Shown here: piece after piece, positions 33,679-40,562 of the stretch
Layout of the letters: each line of letters opens with the position of its first letter
Position numbering within the stretch: the first letter of the stretch is position 1
NCBI GenBank assembly: GCA_016463765.1
Contig: JAEMQS010000001.1
Location: 80,538 to 144,537 of the forward strand
Reading direction: 5' to 3'
From: Solirubrobacteraceae bacterium
GTDB taxonomy: Bacteria > Actinomycetota > Thermoleophilia > Solirubrobacterales > Solirubrobacteraceae
Length of the DNA stretch: 64,000 bases
Translations under genes and position numbers: made by a program
Notes under the pieces: generated by a model
The model's database searches: none
The model's input: the letters and a program-made list of their open reading frames with translations, nothing else
Told to the model about the DNA's origin: nothing

Positions 33679-34563
33679 GTGTCCACGGCCCTTCCGCTCG
33701 CCTGCGCCGACGCCACGCGCCAGCTCGGCGAGCCCCTCGCGGGCACCGCGACGCCCTACGGGCGCTGGCTGCTCGTCGAGCGCCCCGGATCGTGGGCGCT
33801 GGACCGGCTCGTGGACGGCGTCCCGCCCGCCCTGCTGGCCACGCTCGGTGCGCTGTCGGTCGAGCACGGCGTGCAGCCGCAGATGATCCGCCGGCGCCGC
33901 GGCCGGTATGCGCCCGAGCGGTTCACCGTGTACCTCGCGTCGAGCACCGCGCCCGTGCCGTGGCTCGTGCGCCACGAGGTCGACCGCCTCGAGGAGGTGC
34001 TCGACCTCGACCTCGACGCGCTGACCGCCGACACGCCTCCCGGCGACGCCGAGCCCGGCCCCATCTACCTCGCCTGCACCCACGGCCAGTTCGACCCGTG
34101 CTGCGCGCGCTACGGCAACCCCGTCGCCGCGGCTGCCGCCGAGGTGGCGGGTGACCGCGCGTGGCAGAGCTCGCACGTGGGCGGCTGCCGCTTCGCCGGC
34201 AACCTCGTCTCCCTCCCCGACGGCTATGTCTTCGGCCACCTCGACGCGGACACCGCGGTGGCCGCGGTCAGGGCCCGTGACAACGGCGAGCTCCTGCTCG
34301 ACCACCTCCGCGGCCGAGCCGGCCTGCCGCCCGCCGCGCAGGCCGCCGAGGTCCTGCTGCGCCGGGAGCTCGGCCTGACGGTCGCCACCGGGGTCACGAC
34401 GACGCCGATCGCCGAGCACACCGCCGTCATCCAGCACGGAGGCCGCGGGTGGCGCGTGACCGTCCGCGCCGAGGAGGGCGCAGCACGATTGGCGGCATGC
34501 TCGGAGGCCGCCGAGAGCCCGGCCACCGTGCACCGCCTTGCCGCGGTGGAGGCCGTGGCATGA
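33679..34563 (+). CDS. Sucrase-ferredoxin-like protein, probable ferric-siderophore-linked reductase component
   Basis: 294 aa from GTG 33679. It shows the same signature as the protein at 5345: CTHGQFDPCCARYG (Cys133, Cys141, Cys142) followed by SSHVGGCRFAGNLVSLP. This marks the Suc_Fer-like thioredoxin-fold [2Fe-2S] family. It overlaps the siderophore uptake ATPase by 4 bases and carries a strong iron box at its promoter. This suggests it handles electrons for release of iron from the imported siderophore; that function is inferred from context, not established. C-terminal Cys in AACSEAAES may be an extra ligand. Confidence 0.82.
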   Translation: MSTALPLACADATRQLGEPLAGTATPYGRWLLVERPGSWALDRLVDGVPPALLATLGALSVEHGVQPQMIRRRRGRYAPERFTVYLASSTAPVPWLVRHEVDRLEEVLDLDLDALTADTPPGDAEPGPIYLACTHGQFDPCCARYGNPVAAAAAEVAGDRAWQSSHVGGCRFAGNLVSLPDGYVFGHLDADTAVAAVRARDNGELLLDHLRGRAGLPPAAQAAEVLLRRELGLTVATGVTTTPIAEHTAVIQHGGRGWRVTVRAEEGAARLAACSEAAESPATVHRLAAVEAVA

Positions 34564-35354
34564 CCCTGCGGGCTGAAGCGCTCACCGTCGCCTACGAGCA
34601 GCGCGAGGTCATCCACGGGCTGGACCTCGAGATCCCGCCCGGCGAGATCACGGCCATCGTGGGCGCGAACGCCAGCGGCAAGTCGACGCTGCTGCGCGCG
34701 CTGGGTCGCCTCCTCGCCCCGAGGGAGGGCGCGGTCCTGCTCGACGGCGACGACCTGCGGCGGCTGCCCACGCGCGAGGTCGCGCGGCGGCTCGGCCTGC
34801 TGCCCCAGTCCCCGGTCTCCCCCGACGGCGTGACCGTCGGGGACCTCGTCGCCCGCGGGCGCTATCCGCACGGCCGCATGCTGCGGTCGCTCAGCGACCA
34901 CGACCGCGCGCGGATCGACTGGGCGCTGGAGGCCACCGACACCGCGCAGCTGCGCGACCGCCCGCTCGACGCCCTCTCCGGAGGCCAGCGCCAGCGCGCA
35001 TGGATCGCGATGGTGCTCGCGCAGGACACGCCGCTGCTGCTGCTCGACGAGCCGACGACCTACCTCGATCTCGCCCATCAGCTCGAGGTGCTCGACCTGC
35101 TCGCCGACCTGCACGAGCGCGAGGCGCGGACGATCGTCATGGTGCTCCACGACCTCAACCAGGCGGCCCGGTACGCGCACCACCTCGTCGCGCTGCGCGA
35201 AGGGCGGATCCACGCGGCGGGCCCGCCCGCGGAGGTCGTGGACGCGGCGCTGGTCGACGCGGTGTTCGGCGTGCGGTGCGAGGTGGTCGCCGACCCCGTG
35301 GCGGGGACGCCGATGTGCGTGCCGCTCACCCGCGCCGCGCGGGCTTCAGCCTGA
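34560..35354 (+). CDS. Ferric-siderophore ABC transporter, ATP-binding protein (FepC/FhuC family)
   Basis: 264 aa from ATG 34560. Walker A GANASGKST (35-43), Q-loop LPQSPVSPDGVTVGDLVARGRYPH, signature ALSGGQRQRAW, Walker B LLLLDEPTTYLD and switch His in VLHDLNQAARYAHH. The YLDLAHQ stretch is typical of iron-siderophore and cobalamin importers. Cytoplasmic partner of the fused permease encoded convergently just downstream (stop codons 2 bases apart). Confidence 0.95.
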   Translation: MTLRAEALTVAYEQREVIHGLDLEIPPGEITAIVGANASGKSTLLRALGRLLAPREGAVLLDGDDLRRLPTREVARRLGLLPQSPVSPDGVTVGDLVARGRYPHGRMLRSLSDHDRARIDWALEATDTAQLRDRPLDALSGGQRQRAWIAMVLAQDTPLLLLDEPTTYLDLAHQLEVLDLLADLHEREARTIVMVLHDLNQAARYAHHLVALREGRIHAAGPPAEVVDAALVDAVFGVRCEVVADPVAGTPMCVPLTRAARASA

Positions 35355-35356
35355 CG

Positions 35357-37360
35357 TCAAGCCATCGCCCGGCTGCGCCACAGCAACCACACGAGGTACG
35401 GCGTCCCGATCATCGACACCACCAGCCCTGACGGGATCTCCGTCGGCGCGACGATCGTGCGCCCCACCGCGTCGGCGATCACCAGGAGCACCGCGCCCAG
35501 CGCGACGGCCACGGGCAGCACCCGCGCGTGTCGCCCGCCGGCGATGAGCCGCGCGGCGTGGGGCGCCAGCAGCCCGACGAACGCGATCGCGCCGCACACC
35601 GCCACCGCCGAAGCGGCCAGCGCGGCACCGAGCACCAGCAGCAGCGTCCGGCGCGCCCCGACGGGCAGGCCCAGGCCAGCGGCCGCGTCGTCGCCCAGCG
35701 CGAGGACGTCGAGCGACGGGATGGCCGCGAACGCCAGCGGGAGGAGCACCGCGGCGGGAACCGCCAGGAGCACGAGGTCGCTCCAGTTCGACGCGTAGGT
35801 CGACCCGGCCAACCACGTCACCGCGGCCGCGAACTCGGGCGCCGAGCGCAGCAGCGCCAGCGCGGTCAGCGCCGCGCACGCCGCCGTCACCGCCATGCCC
35901 ACGAGCGCCAGCCGCGGCGGCGACGCCCGCTGCGCGCCGGCCAGCGCCAGCACGAGCAGGAGCGCGCCCACGCCCCCGGCGAACGCCGCGAACGGCAGCA
36001 GCCCGGACGGTGCGGCCGGCAGGACGATCAGCACCAGCAGCGCGCCGAGCGACGCACCACCCGTCACGCCCACCAGCTCCGGGCCGGCCAGCGGGTTGCG
36101 CACCGCGCCCTGGAGCACGGTGCCCGCGGCGGCCAGACACCCGCCGGCCAGCAGGGCGACGCAGAGCCGCGGGCCCCGGAGCTCCCAGGCGATCTCCGCC
36201 AGCGGGTCGCCCGCGCCGAAGATGGCGCCCACCATCGGCCCGGGCCCGACGCGCAGCTCGCCGAAGCACAGCGTCGCCAGCACGACGAGCGGCACGCCGG
36301 CCGCCGCGGCGAGCACCGCGTGAGGACGCCAGCGCGCCGACGCGGAAGCGCGGTCGACCGATCGCGCGCCGCCCGGGTCCTCGCGAAGACCCCGCGCGAG
36401 GAGCACGACCACCGGCGCGCCGAGCAGCGCGCACATCACGCCCGCGGGCCACTCGGCGTCCGTTCCCAGCAGCAGCCGCGCGAGCACATCGGCGAGCAGG
36501 ACGACGGCGCCGCCCCACGGGACCGCGACCACGAGCTGCTCGGCAGTGGACCGCGGCCGGGCGACCCGCGCAAGTTGCACGGCGAGGATGCCGACGAAGG
36601 CCAGCGGCCCCGCGACGGCGACCGCCGCGGCCGTCAGCAGCGCCGCGACGAACCCCGCGACACCGAGCACCACGCCGGTGCGCTGGCCCAGCGCCCGCGC
36701 GGTGCTCGTGCCCAGCGCCGCGACGTCCAGTGCGCGCCCCAGCAGCAGCGCCGCGACCACCGCCACCGCCGCGACCGGCGCCGCCACCCGCACGTCGCTC
36801 CAGCCCTGCTGCAGCAGCGAGCCCGCCCCCCACAAGAACAAGCCGGACGTCTCGGCCTCGCGCACGAGCAGCACCGTCGCGGTGACCGCCGCCAGCGCGA
36901 GATTCACCGCCAGCCCCGCCAGGATCAGCCGCACGCTGCCGCCGCCCGACGTCGCGGCCAGCGCCGCGATGAGCAGCACCCCGAGCAGCACGCCGGCGAA
37001 CGCCGCGCCCAGCGTGGTGACGCCCGGCTCCGTGGCGAAGTACGCGGCCGCGACCGTGACCGCCAGCGAGCCGCCCGCGGTCAGGCCGAGCGTCGAGGAC
37101 TCCGCCAGCGGGTTCGCCGTGATGCGCTGGAGCAGCACCGCCGCCGCCGCGAGTGCGCCACCGGCCACGACGCCTGCGGCGACCCGCGGCAGCCGCAGGT
37201 CGTACACCAGGGTCTCGTCGGGATGGCCCGACGGCGAGAAGAGCGCGTCCAGCACGGTCTGCGTCGGGATGCCGCCCGAGCCCTGCAGCACGTCGGCGAG
37301 CGCGGCGAGCAGGAGCGCGAGGACCCCGCCCGCCGCCCAGACGGCCGACCGCCGCGTCAT
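35357..37360 (-). CDS. Ferric-siderophore ABC transporter, fused double FecCD permease
   Basis: 667 aa made of two homologous FecCD halves (about residues 1-330 and 335-667), each with about ten membrane segments. The first half contains PRVAAGVVAGGALAAAAVLLQ and NPLAESSTLGL; the second contains GPRLCVALLAGGCLAAAGTVLQG and NPLAGPELVGVTGGASLG. It ends with the coupling-type EIPSGLVVSMIGTPYLVWLLWR. Such head-to-tail fusions are known from FhuB. It starts 4 bases after the binding-protein gene, so both are one transcript. Confidence 0.94.
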   Translation of the reverse strand: MTRRSAVWAAGGVLALLLAALADVLQGSGGIPTQTVLDALFSPSGHPDETLVYDLRLPRVAAGVVAGGALAAAAVLLQRITANPLAESSTLGLTAGGSLAVTVAAAYFATEPGVTTLGAAFAGVLLGVLLIAALAATSGGGSVRLILAGLAVNLALAAVTATVLLVREAETSGLFLWGAGSLLQQGWSDVRVAAPVAAVAVVAALLLGRALDVAALGTSTARALGQRTGVVLGVAGFVAALLTAAAVAVAGPLAFVGILAVQLARVARPRSTAEQLVVAVPWGGAVVLLADVLARLLLGTDAEWPAGVMCALLGAPVVVLLARGLREDPGGARSVDRASASARWRPHAVLAAAAGVPLVVLATLCFGELRVGPGPMVGAIFGAGDPLAEIAWELRGPRLCVALLAGGCLAAAGTVLQGAVRNPLAGPELVGVTGGASLGALLVLIVLPAAPSGLLPFAAFAGGVGALLLVLALAGAQRASPPRLALVGMAVTAACAALTALALLRSAPEFAAAVTWLAGSTYASNWSDLVLLAVPAAVLLPLAFAAIPSLDVLALGDDAAAGLGLPVGARRTLLLVLGAALAASAVAVCGAIAFVGLLAPHAARLIAGGRHARVLPVAVALGAVLLVIADAVGRTIVAPTEIPSGLVVSMIGTPYLVWLLWRSRAMA

Positions 37361-37364
37361 CGCG

Positions 37365-38294
37365 TCATCGGCGCAGGAGCGCCGCCGTCAGGCGCTCGGC
37401 GTACACCCGGGTGGAGATCGGACCGCCGAACGGCCACGTGTTCCCCGGCATCGTGCGCACCCGGCCGCGCTTGACCATGGTCAGGCCGCGGAACGACGAC
37501 TGCGACGTCAGCCGCTTGACCGTCGACTCGTACTGCGCCGGGTAGATGAACGCGGCCCAGCCGTTCTGCACGCGCCGCAATGCCTCCATGCCGACCGTCG
37601 AGAAGCCGTACTTCTCGTTCTTCACGGTCCAGTTGTTGCGCAGGCCCAGGCGCCGCAGGACGCCGTTCGTCAGCGAGTTGCGGGTGAAGAGCCGCAGCTG
37701 GGGCGAGCCGACCGAGCCGCCGGGCTGCACGACCGTGATGCGCAAGCCCGCGCGACCGCCGCGCCTGAGCTTGGCCTTCAGCGATCGCTGGGTCCGGGCC
37801 AGCTGCGTGATGACCCTCTCGCCGCGGGAGGCGCGGCCGACCCGCTTGGCGATCCGCCGGAAGTTGTTGACCATCGCGTGGTACTGCTCGTCGGTCCGAC
37901 GGCCGGCGGGGTAGGGCTCGAGCGCCATGGTCGGCGCGATCTTCCGCAGCGTGTCGATGGTCTTCGCGCTGCGGAACGTCGGGGTGATGATGAGGTCGGG
38001 CCGGAGCGCGGCGATCCGCTCGAGGTTCGGCTCCTGGCGCGTGCCGACGTCACGGACCCCGCCGGGCAGGCGCACCGGCATCCACGTGCGGAACCCCTTG
38101 AGGTCGGCGGCGCCCACCGGCGTGATGCCGAGGGCCAGGAGGTCCTCGACGTACTCCCATTCGAGGGCCACGACGCGAGACGGCGCGGCCTGCGCGGCGG
38201 GCGCGGCGAGTCCGGCCAGGGCGACCACCGCGACGAGCGCGGCGACTGTCCGAGAGGCTGCCTGCTTCAACGTGTCAAGTCTGCCTTGCATCAT
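37365..38294 (-). CDS. Ferric-siderophore ABC transporter, substrate-binding protein (FecB/FhuD type)
   Basis: 309 aa. A Sec-type signal peptide (TVAALVAVVALAGLAAPAAQA) is followed by the periplasmic-binding fold: VVALEWEYVEDLLALGITPVGAAD, DVGTRQEPNLERIAALRPDLIIT and the C-terminal WPFGGPISTRVYAERLT. The LEWEYVEDLLALG motif is typical of citrate/hydroxamate-type binders. Unusually, no lipobox cysteine is present, although a monoderm needs an anchor. Start codons ATG 38294 and 38291 are both possible; the -10 TAAGGT (38306-38301) is 6 or 9 bases upstream. Motif A overlaps the start. Confidence 0.9.
   Translation of the reverse strand: MMQGRLDTLKQAASRTVAALVAVVALAGLAAPAAQAAPSRVVALEWEYVEDLLALGITPVGAADLKGFRTWMPVRLPGGVRDVGTRQEPNLERIAALRPDLIITPTFRSAKTIDTLRKIAPTMALEPYPAGRRTDEQYHAMVNNFRRIAKRVGRASRGERVITQLARTQRSLKAKLRRGGRAGLRITVVQPGGSVGSPQLRLFTRNSLTNGVLRRLGLRNNWTVKNEKYGFSTVGMEALRRVQNGWAAFIYPAQYESTVKRLTSQSSFRGLTMVKRGRVRTMPGNTWPFGGPISTRVYAERLTAALLRR
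38271..38292. promoter_or_regulatory. Motif A operator at the start of the siderophore-binding-protein gene
   Basis: On the + strand CGTGTCAAGT, CT, GCCTTGCATC: 13 of 18 fixed positions of the palindrome, the weakest of the five copies. It lies directly downstream of the -10 element and over the start codons of the leftward uptake operon, mirroring the geometry at rhbA and at 23008. Confidence 0.45.
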
Positions 38295-38355
38295 GCGGCA
38301 ACCTTACCAATGCCGTACGGTTCACGACCGAGCATCCCGACTCCGCCGGTTGGTG

Positions 38356-38369
38356 TTAGGCTTCCCTAA
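38356..38369. promoter_or_regulatory. DtxR/IdeR-type iron box before the SirB1-like gene
   Basis: TTAGG-CTTC-CCTAA, a perfect 5-bp inverted repeat with a 4-base spacer, ends 2 bases before ATG 38372. Its TAGGCT (38357-38362) also fits the -10 element of a leaderless promoter. Confidence 0.7.
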
Positions 38370-38371
38370 TC

Positions 38372-39019
38372 ATGGAGCCCATCTTCTCCGGCGCGCCCAC
38401 GGGCGCGAGCACGCTCGCCCCCTCCCACGCCCAGCTCGCCCTGAGGCTGGCGTCACGCCTGTGCCCCGCCCAGGAGGGTGCCGCCAACGCGGCGCTCGAC
38501 GAGCTCGCCGCCGAGCTCCACGGCGCCGACGCCCTCCCCGCCCGGGAGCAGATCGCCGAGGTCTTCATGACCATGGAGCCGCTGCGAACCGTCCGGACAG
38601 GCCTCGGCCACGATGAGCTCCGGGTCGACCGCGTGCTCGAACACGGCGCCGGTCACCCGCTGGCACTGACGGCGATCGCACTCGACATCGCCCGGCGTGC
38701 CGGCCTGGACCTCGGCGTCGCGGCCCACGACGGCGGCCACGTCGTGGCGCACCGCCGCGTCGCCGAGCCGATGGGCCTGGACTTCAGCCGCGACGGCGAC
38801 GACCGCATCCGCGCGGTGCCCATCGGCCCGCTCGCCTGGCGCTGCCCGCACCAGCTCGGGTCCGCCATCGTGGCCGAACTCGTCGAGCGCGGGGTGCGCG
38901 GCGGAGACATCGGTCTCGCGCTGCGCGCCGCCGAGGCGACGTTCACCATGCCGCTCGCCCCGCACGACGCACAGGCCGCGCGCCTGCGCCTCGGCGCACT
39001 GCGCGCGACGCTGAACTGA
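38372..39019 (+). CDS. SirB1/transglutaminase-like (Transglut_core2) family protein, 215 aa
   Basis: The central stretch VLEHGAGHPLALTAIALDIARRAGLDLGV, then GGHVVAHR, resembles the SirB1 N-terminal domain, in which a short helix pair and a conserved His follow a (G/N)PxxL motif. The usual catalytic Cys of transglutaminases is not evident. The iron box two bases before the start codon makes it a likely member of the iron regulon, and it is divergent from the uptake operon. Role unknown. Family assignment is moderate. Confidence 0.6.
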   Translation: MEPIFSGAPTGASTLAPSHAQLALRLASRLCPAQEGAANAALDELAAELHGADALPAREQIAEVFMTMEPLRTVRTGLGHDELRVDRVLEHGAGHPLALTAIALDIARRAGLDLGVAAHDGGHVVAHRRVAEPMGLDFSRDGDDRIRAVPIGPLAWRCPHQLGSAIVAELVERGVRGGDIGLALRAAEATFTMPLAPHDAQAARLRLGALRATLN

Positions 39020-39057
39020 CACCGCGGCCACCCGCACATCACCGCTCCCGGCGGGAG

Positions 39058-39063
39058 TACGAT
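39058..39063 (+). promoter_or_regulatory. -10 element TACGAT, leaderless promoter
   Basis: TACGAT ends 6 bases before ATG 39070 of the cytochrome c gene; no ribosome binding site intervenes. Confidence 0.45.
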
Positions 39064-39069
39064 GCCGCC

Positions 39070-39465
39070 ATGCTTCGTCTCCGCCTCGCCCACGCCCTTG
39101 CCGCCGGCGCCTGCGCGCTGGCCCTCGTCGCCGCAGGCTGCGGCGGGGACGACGAGCCGGACAGCGGGGGCGCATCCACCACGAGCGCGCCTGCCGAGAC
39201 CACGGCCACATCGGGCGGCGGCGCCACCGCGTCGGCCGAGGGCAAGGAGGTCTTCGCGGCGAACTGCGCGAGCTGCCACACGCTGGCCGACGCCGACGCC
39301 AACGGGAGCTTCGGCCCGAACCTCGACGAGGTTCAGCCGGACGCCGCAACCGTCGAGGCCAAGGTCAAGAACGGCGGCGGCGGCATGCCCGCGTTCGACG
39401 GGCAGCTCGACGACGCGGAGATCGCCGCCGTGGCGGCGTATGTCGCCGAGAGCGCCGGGCAGTAG
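39070..39465 (+). CDS. Monohaem c-type cytochrome lipoprotein
   Basis: 131 aa. Lipobox VAAGC with Cys24, then a Thr/Ser/Gly-rich linker, a haem site CASCH (residues 66-70) and the axial Met in GGGGMPAF. The C-terminus DDAEIAAVAAYVAESAG is the classic last helix of class I cytochrome c. It would be anchored outside the membrane as an electron carrier. A terminator-like hairpin follows. Confidence 0.93.
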   Translation: MLRLRLAHALAAGACALALVAAGCGGDDEPDSGGASTTSAPAETTATSGGGATASAEGKEVFAANCASCHTLADADANGSFGPNLDEVQPDAATVEAKVKNGGGGMPAFDGQLDDAEIAAVAAYVAESAGQ

Positions 39466-39511
39466 CGCCCCGGGGGTTTCAGCTCCCGCCGAGAGTGGGT
39501 ACCCGCTGGTG

Positions 39512-39550
39512 TGCCTGCGTCGCCGAGGCAGCGGCGGCGCAGGCATATTT
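39512..39550 (+). terminator. Hairpin terminator after cytochrome c
   Basis: Left arm TGCCTGCGTCGCCG (39512-39525), 6-base loop, right arm CGGCGGCGCAGGCA (39532-39545) with one G:U pair, followed by TATTT. Lies between the convergent cytochrome and YcnI-like genes. Confidence 0.75.
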
Positions 39551-39555
39551 CGTGG

Positions 39556-40206
39556 TCATGCCGTGTTCCGGCGTGCCGACAGCAGCGCCGCGGCACTCAT
39601 CAGCAGCGCAGTCCCCCCGACGATGAGCGCCGCTATGGCCAGGCCGTCCCCGCCGTCGTCGTCTCCAGACCCCCCGGACGCGGCGGCGGGAGACGCCTCG
39701 GCCGTCGCACCGCCGCCCTCGCCTCCGGCGTTCTCGCGCGGCGCGGTCGCCGAGATCTGCGTGACCGCGGCCGGCTCCTCGGTGTCCGGGCCGCCGATCC
39801 AGCGCACCTTCTGCCCATCGGCATAGGTCTGGATCGCCTTCCAGCTGATCGGCCCTTCCGCGTCCGGCGTCGTGGCGAGGAACTGCGTCGCCAGCACCTC
39901 CTCGGGCTCCAAGCGCCCGCTCCAGACCACCGACCGCGTGGACTGATCGTCGTTCTTCGTCACGCGCCGCGTCCATCCCGGCAGCGGCTCGTAGGCGAAC
40001 GGCAGGACGCCCGTGGGGATCGCGAGCTCGACGCGCGTCGTCGCGACGTCGCGCTCGTTGGGGACCAGCACCGTCCACAGGACGGGATCGCCGGGCGCGG
40101 CTTGGGCCGGGCGGACCTGCACGTGGGCGCCGGCGGGCGCCACGACCAGCGCGAGGCCGGCGGCTGCGGCGACCGCCGCAAGAATCAACGAACGCGGAAG
40201 GACCAT
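39556..40206 (-). CDS. ycnI: YcnI-like copper-associated membrane-anchored protein (DUF1775)
   Basis: 216 aa from ATG 40206, preceded by GAGGGG. Signal peptide ending APAGAHV, so His is the first mature residue, as expected for the copper ligand of YcnI. The domain continues with VPNERDVATTRVELAIPTGV, PLPGWTRRV and WKAIQTYADGQKVRWIGGPD. An acidic Ala/Gly linker and one C-terminal helix (LAIAALIVGGTALLMSAAALLSARR) anchor it. Its start lies inside the end of the CopC gene (22-base overlap), the last gene of a copper operon read leftward. Confidence 0.9.
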   Translation of the reverse strand: MVLPRSLILAAVAAAAGLALVVAPAGAHVQVRPAQAAPGDPVLWTVLVPNERDVATTRVELAIPTGVLPFAYEPLPGWTRRVTKNDDQSTRSVVWSGRLEPEEVLATQFLATTPDAEGPISWKAIQTYADGQKVRWIGGPDTEEPAAVTQISATAPRENAGGEGGGATAEASPAAASGGSGDDDGGDGLAIAALIVGGTALLMSAAALLSARRNTA

Positions 40207-40562
40207 GATCCCCTCTGGGTGTGGCCGTCGACGGCCTTGATGCGCCACGTCACGCGGTACCGCCCCTCGGCGAGTGGCCGCTTCAGCGTCGCGTAGAGCT
40301 TGCGCCGGTCCCTGCTGCTGACCCGCGCCTTCCGTGAGACGACGCCGCGGGGCCCGCGCACGGTCATCGTCCCGCTGCGCACGATCTGCCCGAACGTGAT
40401 GGTGGCCTTCGAGGTGCGCTCGCTGACGGTCGCCCCGTCGGCGGGATAGGTGCGCGCCGCCTGGGTGTCTGCCCCCGCGACGGCGGCACCCGTCCCCGCG
40501 AGCGCAGTGACCGCCAGGACGGCGGCAAGACGTGGTCGCATCCGTCGTGCTCCTTCGTTCAT
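40185..40562 (-). CDS. copC: CopC-domain copper resistance protein
   Basis: 125 aa. ATG 40562 overlaps the upstream stop (ATGA); an internal ATG (MRPRLAA) is an alternative. A signal peptide is followed by a CopC-like beta sandwich with YPADGATVSERTSKATITF, KLYATLKRPLAEGRYRVTWRIKAVDGHTQRGSWSFRVR. The DGHTQRGSWSF end is the CopC hallmark. The usual N-terminal His of the mature protein is not obvious. A close paralogue lies at 46143. Confidence 0.85.
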   Translation of the reverse strand: MNEGARRMRPRLAAVLAVTALAGTGAAVAGADTQAARTYPADGATVSERTSKATITFGQIVRSGTMTVRGPRGVVSRKARVSSRDRRKLYATLKRPLAEGRYRVTWRIKAVDGHTQRGSWSFRVR

